Assembly (NCBI GenBank): GCA_021157645.1
Contig: JAGGWC010000032.1
Span: 1-12,547, forward strand
DNA length: 12,547 nt
Reading direction: 5' to 3'
Source: Candidatus Cloacimonadota bacterium
GTDB taxonomy: Bacteria; Cloacimonadota; Cloacimonadia; Cloacimonadales; TCS61
Part shown: positions 1-7,446 of the stretch, piece after piece
Layout: each line of letters opens with the position of its first letter
How positions within the stretch are numbered: the stretch's first letter is position 1
Position numbers and translations under genes: made by a program
Notes under the pieces: generated by a model
Databases searched by the model: none
Seen by the model: only the letters and a program-made list of their open reading frames with translations
Told to the model about the DNA's origin: nothing

Positions 1-979
1 GAAAGTTCATCCTTCTACAGTTTCAAGAGCACTTTCTGGAAAACCCGGTGTTAGTGATGAGCTTAGAAACAAAATAATACAATACGCGGAAAAAATTGGA
101 TATTATCCAGATGCAAGAGCTAGTTCTTTAAGAAAAAAAGGAAAAACAGGAACCTTGGGAATAATCATACCGGATATTGGGCATCCATTTTTTGCCACTG
201 CGATAAAAGCTTTAGAAGATGTTTTGTATTCCCATAATTACAATTTTTTCCTATGTGTTTCTGATGAAAATCCGGAAAAAGAAATTTTTCGCCTAAAAAG
301 TCTTATTTCCCATCGTGTGGATGGCATTATCGCAGCTCCAACTTTGGACGATAAAACAAAAAACTTTTACTCTAAACTTTTTTCTTCTAAGAAAACTATT
401 GTATTTTTTGATAGATTTTTTCCAGCTTTAAATATTCCTTCTATTGCCACAAATAATGAACAGGGGATCAAAAAATTGATAAATCATATTCACAAAATGG
501 GACATAAAACTTTAGGAATTATAACTTTATCTCCTGAATCAATAACTGGCAAAATCCGTTTGAAAACTGCTTTAGATTATGCAAAAAAACTTAAAATTAC
601 TGTTCAACCTGAATGGATACAGGGATTTGATTCAACAGAAGAATCTGGTTATTTATCAATGAAAAAAATTCTAAGACAGAAAAAAAGACCATCGGTTGTG
701 CTGATTTTAAATGATTTGACATCTCTTGGAGCTCTAAGAGCTATTTCCGAGTTAAAAATAAACGTACCAGAAGAAATTTCAATTGTTACCTTTGATGATA
801 CGTATTGGAATCAAATTTTTAATCCACCAATTACCTGTGTAAAACAAGATCCTAAGGAAATGGGAATACTAGCCGGAAAGTATTTGATAAATATCCTGAA
901 TAAGAAAAACATTCCAAAAAAACTAATTTTACTTGATACAAAGCTTAAAATTCGACAATCTGTTAAAAAATTAAATTAA
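1..979 (+). CDS. LacI-family transcriptional regulator, 5' end cut by window edge
   Basis: This is a sugar-responsive DNA-binding repressor with an N-terminal helix-turn-helix and a periplasmic-binding-protein-like ligand domain. The reading frame is open from base 2 (325 residues visible). A TTG at 155 is not the true start, because the upstream codons encode classic LacI sequence: PSTVSRAL recognition helix, KPGVSDELR, then the hinge region with GYYPDARASSLR. Only about 10-15 N-terminal residues are missing. The ligand domain opens with GTLGIIIPDIGHPFF, includes VDGIIAAPT and SIVTFDDTYW, and ends IRQSVKKLN, the usual LacI C-terminus. It converges on the sugar operon and its TAA stop shares TTAA with the kinase gene stop. 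Its recognition helix is almost identical to that of the operon's own LacI protein, so it may bind the same operator; its ligand is unknown. Its promoter lies outside the window. Confidence 0.95.
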   Translation, partial: KVHPSTVSRALSGKPGVSDELRNKIIQYAEKIGYYPDARASSLRKKGKTGTLGIIIPDIGHPFFATAIKALEDVLYSHNYNFFLCVSDENPEKEIFRLKSLISHRVDGIIAAPTLDDKTKNFYSKLFSSKKTIVFFDRFFPALNIPSIATNNEQGIKKLINHIHKMGHKTLGIITLSPESITGKIRLKTALDYAKKLKITVQPEWIQGFDSTEESGYLSMKKILRQKKRPSVVLILNDLTSLGALRAISELKINVPEEISIVTFDDTYWNQIFNPPITCVKQDPKEMGILAGKYLINILNKKNIPKKLILLDTKLKIRQSVKKLN

Positions 980-2346
980 CCAATCTTTCTTATTTCGAGC
1001 GAATTTCTTATAATTCTTTTTAATTCAGTTAAATCTCTCATTTTTTCATTAATGAATATTTGTGAAAAAATATTACCATATGCTGAGCTCTCGGAAAATC
1101 CTAAATACACTGGTAGATTTAACTTTTTTGATAACAATTCACAGAACAATTCGTTTTTAACACCTCCACCAATTAAATACAATCTTTTAAATTTAATATT
1201 TAAGACATCAGTTAAATATAGGTAAACTTGATATATTTCATTCACAATGCTATATATTGCTACTTTTATAACATCTTCAATTAAATTAGCTTCTTTTATT
1301 TGAGATTTTATTTTACCTATAATGTTTCTCGGAGATTGCAATTCGGGATCTTTAAGATTTAAGTATCTATCATCTATATGAGAACTTCTTGCCATCTGAA
1401 TCATTTTTTCATAATTTATATCTTTTCCTTGTTCCCTTAATTCAAATAAAATTTGTTCTAAAATCCAAAATCCAGGAACATTGGCCACTAATCTATATTT
1501 TCCTTCAAAAGTCCCTTCGTTTGAAAATTCTTTTTCATATGCTTCTTTATTTACAACTGGTTCTTGGACTTTTACACCTACTACATTCCAACTACCTGAA
1601 CTGATTATTAATGTATCTTTATCATCAAATGGTAATGTACAAAATGCAGAGGCTGTATCATGAGAAGGAACATTTACTATATCCATACCTTTATAACTTC
1701 CAATGATTTTATTTGGATATTCTATCTCTCCTAAATTACATTCCTTCAGTTTTAAATAATCTAAAATTTCATCACACCATTTTCTCTTTGATATTGAATA
1801 AAGCTGGGTTGTAGTAGCCATAGTATATTCAGAAAATTCTTCTCCATTTAACATATAAATTAAAAACTGTGGAATATTTAATATTTTAAAGTTTTGCTTA
1901 AAAAAATCAGGATTTGAGACTTTCAAAAGTTCAATCTGAAATATAGTATTGTAAGGGTGTGGAAATACTCCTGTTTTATTAAAGAGCAAATAACCATCTC
2001 CGAAATCTTTAATAACATTTTCCACTATATTCAGATGTTCAAACATATTTCTGTAATGCAAAGGAAACATCAAAAACGGTGTATTCTCAAAAACTATACC
2101 AAAATCCACTCCCCATGAATCTAAGCCAAAAGATAATATATTATATTCTTCTTTTGCCCACTCAATTATTTTGGAAACAACATTCAAAAAATATCCGACA
2201 TTCCATAAATAATAACCTTTATTTTGAAAATACTCATTACGAAACTTTTTCGTATCTAATATACTTATTTTCTCACCTAATAACTCTGCCACTACTGCCT
2301 TTATACTTGAAGCTCCAAAATCTATTGCCAAAAATCTTTTTTTCAT
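976..2346 (-). CDS. FGGY-family sugar kinase, rhamnulokinase type (probable L-fuculose/L-rhamnulose kinase)
   Basis: This cytoplasmic kinase probably phosphorylates a ketose (L-fuculose or L-rhamnulose) at C1 using ATP, feeding the class II aldolase encoded just upstream. The 456 residues match full-length FGGY kinases. Visible motifs are the N-terminal phosphate loop AIDFGASSIK (about 8-17), the rhamnulokinase-like LDSWGVDFG (75-83) with PLHYRN, MATTTQLYS (176-184), HDTAS with the presumed catalytic Asp230, ISSGSWNVVG (248-257) and the nucleotide-site GGGVKNEL (393-400). These resemble RhaB more than E. coli FucK. The ATG start lies two bases after the aldolase stop, with GGAGG about 10 bases upstream. 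It is the last gene of the operon, and no terminator hairpin is seen beyond its stop. The kinase family is secure; the exact ketose is inferred from the FucU and isomerase genes nearby. Confidence 0.9.
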   Translation of the reverse strand: MKKRFLAIDFGASSIKAVVAELLGEKISILDTKKFRNEYFQNKGYYLWNVGYFLNVVSKIIEWAKEEYNILSFGLDSWGVDFGIVFENTPFLMFPLHYRNMFEHLNIVENVIKDFGDGYLLFNKTGVFPHPYNTIFQIELLKVSNPDFFKQNFKILNIPQFLIYMLNGEEFSEYTMATTTQLYSISKRKWCDEILDYLKLKECNLGEIEYPNKIIGSYKGMDIVNVPSHDTASAFCTLPFDDKDTLIISSGSWNVVGVKVQEPVVNKEAYEKEFSNEGTFEGKYRLVANVPGFWILEQILFELREQGKDINYEKMIQMARSSHIDDRYLNLKDPELQSPRNIIGKIKSQIKEANLIEDVIKVAIYSIVNEIYQVYLYLTDVLNIKFKRLYLIGGGVKNELFCELLSKKLNLPVYLGFSESSAYGNIFSQIFINEKMRDLTELKRIIRNSLEIRKIG

Positions 2347-2348
2347 TA

Positions 2349-2948
2349 TTAAATTCCCTCCAAATTCTTATCAATTACGTAATAATTTGTCGGGTTATTT
2401 AACATACTTCCAATCATACAAACAAATTCAAGCATTTCTAATTTTGCATATGCCATTTCTATTGTCCTATCAATTACAGTTACTCCATGATTTTTCAAAA
2501 TAAAAATTTCAGAACCTCTTTCTAATCCAGGTAATATTTTTCTTGCAAATTCTTCCGTACCAGGTGTAGCATAATCTGCATAAAAAATATTCTTTAGATA
2601 AATTTGTGATTCTGGTGTTAAAAAAACAGGAATTTCTTCTCCTTTAATAGCATACAATGTTGCATACGGAGGATGAGCATGAATTATAGAACCTACATCT
2701 GATCTAACTTTATAAATTAATGTATGCATCCTCCACTCTGATGAAGGTTTTCTTTCACCCTCTAGAATTTCCCCATCTAGATCTATCGTAACAATATCAT
2801 TCTTTTCAATAAATTTTTTTAAAAAAGTGGTAGGTGTAATTAATACTTTGCTTTTATCTCTTATACTAAAATTTCCTCCTATACTTTCAGTTAGTTTTCT
2901 ATCCCATATTAGCTTTGAAAAATAAACCAGTTTATCTTTTAAATCCAC
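2349..2948 (-). CDS. fucA: Class II (zinc) aldolase, L-fuculose-1-phosphate aldolase type
   Basis: The enzyme is predicted to cleave L-fuculose-1-phosphate to DHAP and L-lactaldehyde; related family members take L-rhamnulose-1-phosphate or L-ribulose-5-phosphate. Counting from the chosen start, the 199 residues carry GGNFS (24-28), TP (38-39), PSSEWRMH with presumed catalytic Glu71, HAHPPY with zinc ligands His90 and His92, and KNHGV with the third zinc ligand His154. This pattern and spacing closely match E. coli FucA (Glu73, His92, His94, His155). The longest reading frame starts at a GTG at 2957, but that GTG lies inside the ribosome binding site GAGGTG. The GTG at 2946-2948, six bases beyond that site, is the better start. 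The gene follows the PfkB gene without a real gap and precedes the kinase by two bases. The family is certain; substrate stereochemistry is inferred. Confidence 0.88.
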   Translation of the reverse strand: MDLKDKLVYFSKLIWDRKLTESIGGNFSIRDKSKVLITPTTFLKKFIEKNDIVTIDLDGEILEGERKPSSEWRMHTLIYKVRSDVGSIIHAHPPYATLYAIKGEEIPVFLTPESQIYLKNIFYADYATPGTEEFARKILPGLERGSEIFILKNHGVTVIDRTIEMAYAKLEMLEFVCMIGSMLNNPTNYYVIDKNLEGI

Positions 2949-2954
2949 ATAAAT

Positions 2955-2960
2955 CACCTC
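2955..2960 (-). promoter_or_regulatory. Ribosome binding site GAGGTG deciding the class II aldolase start
   Basis: On the minus strand GAGGTG overlaps the stop codon (TGA, 2959-2961) of the PfkB gene and also contains the upstream GTG candidate start. A start codon inside the binding site is not workable, so the GTG six bases further on (2946-2948) is favoured. The layout also suggests coupled translation from the PfkB gene. Confidence 0.7.
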
Positions 2961-3891
2961 AGACTTTCAAATCTTTTTTTCTTGGCATTGAAGATGCTCC
3001 CCCATATTTTGTTGCAACAATTCCAGCAACAGTTGAAGCAAAATTCATAATATCATATAGATAATCTTCTCTTAAGTTTGAATAACCTATTTGTGATAAT
3101 TTAAAAAGTATTGCAGCCATATAAGCATCTCCACAACCAGTAGTATCAACTATTGTTCCCAATTTTTTTGCATCATTTTTAAAAATCTTTCCTCTAAAAA
3201 AAGCTAAAGAACCATTTTCACCGAGAGTTAATAATGTCAACTTATCTTTTCTTTCTAAAAATTCAACGAAAAATTCAAAGGAACTATTAGGTAAGAAAAA
3301 TTTTAAATCTTCTTCACTCAATTTCAAAATATCAACCATTTTCATGATTTCTAACATTTTGTCTTTATATTCCCTGATATTTGGAATTAAGTTACTTCTA
3401 ACATTTGGATCAAGCGAAGTAACTATGTTATTTTCCTTCATCAAATAAAATAAATTTATCAAACTCTCAGAGGTTTTACCTTCAATTAAAGAAATAGAAC
3501 CAGAATGAAATATTTCAATTTCATTTAAAATTACGTTTTGAATATCTTTATTTGTGATATCTAAATCTGCTGTGTTTTCTCGGTAAAACTCATATTCAGG
3601 TACTTTATCTTTTGATAAAGCAACAAATGCAAGTGGTGTTTTTTTACTATTGGAAACAAAAATATAATCAGATTTAACTTTTTCTTCTATTAAAAAATCT
3701 ATTATTTTTTTACCGAAATAATCATTCCCCACTTTTGTTAAAAAAGCAACATTTTTCCCTAATCTTGAAAGTCCAATAACAACATTTAATGGTGAACCAC
3801 CTATTCTAGGTTTAAAATATTCACTTTGTTTTATTCCCTTCCCTTCTTCTCCAATTAAATCTATTAATGATTCTCCAGCACAAAGTATCAA
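2959..3891 (-). CDS. PfkB-family carbohydrate kinase (fructokinase/ketohexokinase-like)
   Basis: This ATP-dependent sugar kinase of the ribokinase fold is probably cytoplasmic and acts on a ketose or aldose in the pathway. The 310 residues are typical for the family. GESLIDLIG opens the protein, GGSPLNVVIGLSRLG (31-45) is the first PfkB signature, DPNVR lies at 161-165, and DTTGCGD (249-255) is the second signature with presumed catalytic base Asp255; Cys253 replaces the usual Ala of the GAGD anion hole. GGSPLNVV is closest to fructokinase-type members. The start is TTG at 3889-3891, overlapping the preceding gene's stop as TTGA, with a strong GAGGAGGAG six or so bases upstream. The textbook fucose pathway has no PfkB kinase. 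It may phosphorylate another sugar carried by the same importer, or a product of the neighbouring FSA-type aldolase; this is inference only. Confidence 0.85.
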   Translation of the reverse strand: MILCAGESLIDLIGEEGKGIKQSEYFKPRIGGSPLNVVIGLSRLGKNVAFLTKVGNDYFGKKIIDFLIEEKVKSDYIFVSNSKKTPLAFVALSKDKVPEYEFYRENTADLDITNKDIQNVILNEIEIFHSGSISLIEGKTSESLINLFYLMKENNIVTSLDPNVRSNLIPNIREYKDKMLEIMKMVDILKLSEEDLKFFLPNSSFEFFVEFLERKDKLTLLTLGENGSLAFFRGKIFKNDAKKLGTIVDTTGCGDAYMAAILFKLSQIGYSNLREDYLYDIMNFASTVAGIVATKYGGASSMPRKKDLKV

Positions 3892-4514
3892 TTTAACTCC
3901 TCCTCAAAATCATTCTCAAATTTTTCTAAATCATTATTTGGAAAATTCATTTCAAAAAATTCTAATGCTAATTCTTCATCAATTGTTATATTTTTATATC
4001 CCATTTTAATTACTTCATTAATATCCTCTGTTGTCTTCAAACTCGCAACTAAAAATTTTTCGGGATAGGGAAATATAGTTAAAAGATCCTTTACGTATTC
4101 TTTTTTATATCCACTTTTCAACATTCGTGAATAATAAAAAGCTATATAGTCTACATCTAATGTTAAAGCACTAATAATTTGATTAAAATTATAAACAGCA
4201 GTTGCACATATCTTATATTCTTTTTCACGAAGTTTTTTTACAAACTTTGATATTTTCAATGGAACCCAAGGTATTTTGATAATTATTTTATTACTATAAA
4301 AAGGGTTTTCGACCAAATAATTTAAATACCTTTCATCTCTCAAACTTATTTGGACAAAATGTGTCCCGCGAACTTCAGATAAGGTTTGCAAAGCTTTTTC
4401 AAAACTAATACCATTCTTTTTTAATATTGTCGGGTTTGTTGTTAAACCTTCAAAAAAAAGGTTTTTTGAAATTAATTCTATTGAATTACTAGATATCGAA
4501 TCAACAAAAATCAT
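3888..4514 (-). CDS. Fructose-6-phosphate aldolase / small transaldolase (TalC/FSA) family protein
   Basis: This is a class I (Schiff-base) aldolase of the small transaldolase group, expected to split or join dihydroxyacetone or similar donors with an aldehyde acceptor. The 208 residues are slightly shorter than E. coli FSA (220). Aligning by eye to FSA gives Asp5, LTTNPT (24-29), Gln55 (FSA Gln59), Lys80 in IIIKIP as Schiff-base lysine (FSA Lys85), Thr105 (Thr109), Ala125 and Tyr127 (Ala129, Tyr131) and Ser158 in VASLKT (Ser166). Gln and Tyr at these places distinguish FSA from true transaldolases, which carry Glu and Phe. The loop after Arg130 lacks the usual glycine-rich sequence, and an acidic tail follows the barrel, so the substrate may differ. 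The ATG abuts the fucU stop (TGAATG), and the 3' end overlaps the PfkB gene by four bases, implying translational coupling. Confidence 0.83.
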   Translation of the reverse strand: MIFVDSISSNSIELISKNLFFEGLTTNPTILKKNGISFEKALQTLSEVRGTHFVQISLRDERYLNYLVENPFYSNKIIIKIPWVPLKISKFVKKLREKEYKICATAVYNFNQIISALTLDVDYIAFYYSRMLKSGYKKEYVKDLLTIFPYPEKFLVASLKTTEDINEVIKMGYKNITIDEELALEFFEMNFPNNDLEKFENDFEEELN

Positions 4515-4934
4515 TCATTTGACAACTCCTTTTTTAAGAATTACATTTGCATATAAAGCTGTTTCACTAGTGGCAACAATAGCAAATACATTTTCACATT
4601 TTTTATAAAATTGGAATCTTTCAACGGAAGTATAGCTGTATTTCTCTCCAGAGTTTTCTAAAATTTCGATATACTTCTTCCATATCTTTGGCTTTTCATC
4701 CGAACCATTATCCATAAAAATCACATTAAAATCTACAAAAGTATCTAGAGGTAGAAACTTCAAAATTGCTTCCATTATCTCAGGTATTCCCAATCCATCA
4801 GCACGAATAACCTTTTTTCCATAAGAATGTGCTGGAAAGTTCCCATCTGCTAATAATATTTCATCACCATGCCCCATTTCCATTAATGCTTTCATTAATT
4901 CTGGTGAAATTTGATTTGGTATATTTTTCAACAT
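4515..4934 (-). CDS. fucU: L-fucose mutarotase
   Basis: FucU interconverts the alpha and beta anomers of L-fucose so that the isomerase receives its preferred form. The 139 residues align end to end with E. coli FucU (140). Landmarks are ISPELMKALMEMGHGDEI with catalytic His22, ADGNFPAHS (29-37), VIRADGLGIPE, the FucU-type RFQFYKK segment, and the C-terminal ATSETALYANVILKKGV. RbsD is the paralogue, but RbsD proteins lack the RF.FY stretch and differ around VIRADGL, so FucU is the better call. The ATG start is 11 bases after the permease stop, and the GGAG binding site overlaps that TAG stop. It is the strongest single clue that the operon handles L-fucose or a close stereochemical relative. 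FucU proteins can act on more than one sugar, so the exact substrate is not proven. Confidence 0.93.
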   Translation of the reverse strand: MLKNIPNQISPELMKALMEMGHGDEILLADGNFPAHSYGKKVIRADGLGIPEIMEAILKFLPLDTFVDFNVIFMDNGSDEKPKIWKKYIEILENSGEKYSYTSVERFQFYKKCENVFAIVATSETALYANVILKKGVVK

Positions 4935-4945
4935 TTTCTCAACTC

Positions 4946-5884
4946 CTAATCTTTAGATCTTTTTTTCCTGAATTGATCTATCGCAACAATAACAACTAAA
5001 ATAATACCAACAATTATTCTTTGCCAGAATGGGTTAATATTTAATAAAACTGCTCCGTTATATATAGTAATCATCACTAATGCTCCAAAAAATGCACCTA
5101 AAGCACTACCTTCAGCTCCAAACAAACTTGCCCCACCTAGAACAGCAGCTGCTATAGCGTCTAATTCATAACCTGTTCCTGTAGTTGGAACACCCATCCA
5201 TAATCTTGTAGTTTCTAAAACTCCACCAACACCCCATAAAAATCCTCCCAAAGCATAAACACCATATGTCACAAGTCTCAAATTTATACCGGAAAGTCTC
5301 GCTGCTTCCGGATTACTTCCTAGTGCATAAATATATTTTCCAAATCTAGTTTTTCTAAGGATAATCTCTGCCACAATCACAGTTATAATTAAAAACCAAA
5401 ATAGAGAAGGTATTCCCAAAAAATCAGATGAAGCAAAATTTGCGATACTTCTTGGAAGACCAAATACATTACTTCCACCAGAAATCAACAACGTTGTTCC
5501 TCTTGCAATAGTCATCATTGCAAGAGTTGCAATGAAAGCTGGAACACCAAAATCATATATTACTATTCCATTAATTAATCCCACACTTGTTGAAACAATT
5601 AATACTATTAAAATAGCAAGAGGAATAGAAAAATGATTAGCAAGCATTTTTGACAACATAATATTTACTAATGCAACTACTGAACCTACCGATAAATCAA
5701 TTCCAGCTGTTATTATAATCATTACCATTCCTACAGCTAATACTCCCTGTATTGCCATTTGTCGCATAATATTTTTTATGTTGGAATATGTCAAAAAATA
5801 TTCACTGGAAACAGCTAAAAATATCCATAAAGCTACTACGACTAAAAAAAGAATTATTTGAGTATTTAACTTGATCTTCTTCAC
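4946..5884 (-). CDS. Sugar ABC transporter permease, RbsC/XylH/MglC family
   Basis: This is the membrane channel of a ribose-type (CUT2) sugar importer and would work as a homodimer with the ATPase and binding protein encoded just upstream. The 312 residues contain many hydrophobic segments: about 10-28, 46-60, 65-85, 88-110, 113-135, 160-176 and three or more near the C-terminus. Family motifs include ITAGIDLSVGSVVAL, the cytoplasmic coupling loop ALGSNPEAARLSGIN, and TGTGYELDAIAAAVLGGASLFG. The end RKKRSKD is basic and probably cytoplasmic. The start is GTG at 5882-5884, overlapping the ATPase gene's TGA as GTGA, with GAGGAGG about 10 bases upstream. Specificity cannot be read from a permease; linkage to fucU and the isomerase suggests L-fucose or a related sugar. 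Confidence 0.92.
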   Translation of the reverse strand: MKKIKLNTQIILFLVVVALWIFLAVSSEYFLTYSNIKNIMRQMAIQGVLAVGMVMIIITAGIDLSVGSVVALVNIMLSKMLANHFSIPLAILIVLIVSTSVGLINGIVIYDFGVPAFIATLAMMTIARGTTLLISGGSNVFGLPRSIANFASSDFLGIPSLFWFLIITVIVAEIILRKTRFGKYIYALGSNPEAARLSGINLRLVTYGVYALGGFLWGVGGVLETTRLWMGVPTTGTGYELDAIAAAVLGGASLFGAEGSALGAFFGALVMITIYNGAVLLNINPFWQRIIVGIILVVIVAIDQFRKKRSKD

Positions 5885-7395
5885 TTGGAATCTACCTCCT
5901 CAAATTTAGCAGTCTTTATTGCATAAGCTAAAATCTTTTCCTCATCATACTCTTCTCGCGGAATATTAGCAACTATTTTACCTGAATTCATAACTAAAAT
6001 TCTGTCACAAATTCCCATTAGCTCTGGCATATAAGAAGAAATAAACAATATAGCTGCACCATTTTTTGCAAGTTCATTCATTATTGAATATATTTCTTCT
6101 TTTGCACCCACATCTACTCCATTGGTTGGTTCATCCATAATAAATATCTTTGCATTACTAGCAAGCCACTTTGCAATAACAACTTTCTGTTGATTTCCTC
6201 CACTTAGATTTTGGACAGTCTTATAAATATCCGGAGTTTTAATATCCAATTTTTTAACGTATTTCAAAGCAGTTTCTTTTTCAATTCTTGAATTAATAAA
6301 ACCTAATTTTGAAATCTTTCTATAAATTGGTAAATTTATATTTTCTTTTACAGAAAGCTTTAGTGCTAAACCCTGATTTCTTCTATCCTCAGGTATAAGG
6401 GACAATCTATTATTTATAGCTGTTAAAGTATTGGAAATATATTTTAATTTACCACCTATGTAAACTTTTCCACTATCTATCTTATCTGCACCAAAAATTG
6501 CTCTGGCAAGTTCTGTTCTCCCCGAGCCTACTAAACCATACAAACCAACAATTTCACCTTCAAATAGACTCAGACTACAATCTTTTAATTTCTTGTTTTT
6601 CACATTTTCAACTCTTAATATTTCTTTTCCAATTTCTTTAGAAATATAAAAATTTCTTTTTAATTTTCTGCCAACCATGTATGAGATTAGTTCATCTTCA
6701 TTTGTATCTTCTATATCTTTTTCAATAACAAATTCTCCATCCTTTAACACATATGCTTTATCACAAATTTCAAAAATTTCCTCTAAACGGTGTGAGATAT
6801 ATATAATTGATACATTTGATTTTTTCAATTCTGAAATAATTCTAAATAATTCTTCAGTTTCTTTGCTTGTTAACACTGAAGTAGGTTCATCAAAAATTAC
6901 AATCTTAGCATTTTTTGAAATTGCCCTCGCTATAGCCACAATACCCTGATGAGCAACAGAAAGATTTTTAACTTTCTCATTTGGATCAATTATTTCATGA
7001 TATTCTAATCTTTTTAAAACTTCTTTTGCTTTTTTAATCAATGAACTTTTACTAACAAAACTCCATTTCGAAGGTAATTTATTCAAAAATATATTTTCTG
7101 CTACTGTTAAATGGGGAGCTAAAACTAAATTTTGATAAACAGCTGAAATTCCTAGTTTTTCCGAAATAATAGGTGTCATTTTTTCTATCATTTGATTAAA
7201 AACATAAATTTCTCCTTCGTCAGCAGAATAAGCACCTGTAAGGATCTTTATTAATGTTGATTTCCCTGCCCCATTTTCTCCTATTAAAGCCTTTACTTCA
7301 CCGAATTTCAAACTAAAATTTACATTTTTTAAAGCCTGTACGCCAGGAAAATACTTACTTATACCTTTTAGCTGAATAGCATATTCATTTAGCAC
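5881..7395 (-). CDS. Sugar ABC transporter ATP-binding protein, two nucleotide-binding domains (RbsA/MglA family)
   Basis: It powers the ribose-type importer from the cytoplasmic side of the membrane. The 504 residues hold two ABC domains, the family norm. Domain 1 has Walker A GENGAGKS (39-46), Walker B IVIFDEP with Glu170, and the switch His202 in ISHRLEE; its signature is the degenerate LSVAH (145-149), where Ala replaces the usual Gly. Domain 2 has a degenerate Walker A GLVGSGRT (287-294, no Lys), a good signature LSGGNQQ (397-403), Walker B IFIMDEP with Glu422, and Ser where the switch His would be. Such asymmetry, with hydrolysis mainly in domain 1, is usual in this family. The start is GTG at 7393-7395, seven bases after GGAGG. 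A terminator-like hairpin separates it from the binding-protein gene upstream; the permease gene overlaps its end by four bases. Confidence 0.94.
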   Translation of the reverse strand: MLNEYAIQLKGISKYFPGVQALKNVNFSLKFGEVKALIGENGAGKSTLIKILTGAYSADEGEIYVFNQMIEKMTPIISEKLGISAVYQNLVLAPHLTVAENIFLNKLPSKWSFVSKSSLIKKAKEVLKRLEYHEIIDPNEKVKNLSVAHQGIVAIARAISKNAKIVIFDEPTSVLTSKETEELFRIISELKKSNVSIIYISHRLEEIFEICDKAYVLKDGEFVIEKDIEDTNEDELISYMVGRKLKRNFYISKEIGKEILRVENVKNKKLKDCSLSLFEGEIVGLYGLVGSGRTELARAIFGADKIDSGKVYIGGKLKYISNTLTAINNRLSLIPEDRRNQGLALKLSVKENINLPIYRKISKLGFINSRIEKETALKYVKKLDIKTPDIYKTVQNLSGGNQQKVVIAKWLASNAKIFIMDEPTNGVDVGAKEEIYSIMNELAKNGAAILFISSYMPELMGICDRILVMNSGKIVANIPREEYDEEKILAYAIKTAKFEEVDSK

Positions 7396-7411
7396 GACTT
7401 CACCTCCAGAA

Positions 7412-7435
7412 AAGGGGAAGGAAAACCTTCCCCTT
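7412..7435 (-). terminator. Intra-operon hairpin with short U-run after the binding-protein gene (attenuator/partial terminator)
   Basis: In the gap between the binding-protein and ATPase genes the minus strand reads AAGGGGAAGG, TTTT, CCTTCCCCTT: a perfect 10-base-pair stem with a four-base loop, followed by TTCT. This resembles a rho-independent terminator with a short U-run, so some transcripts probably stop or are protected here. That would favour more binding protein than membrane components, as is common in ABC operons. On the plus strand the same hairpin is followed by ATTTT, but no plus-strand gene needs a terminator here. Confidence 0.7.
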
Positions 7436-7446
7436 ATTTTAACTTT

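Noticed and set aside
155..979. LacI regulator starting at TTG 155
   Set aside because: Codons from base 2 onward encode the LacI helix-turn-helix and hinge in the same frame, so the gene begins before the window.
4515..4934. RbsD (D-ribopyranase) instead of FucU
   Set aside because: Despite the ribose-type ABC genes next to it, the length, VIRADGLGIPE and RFQFYKK segments match FucU.
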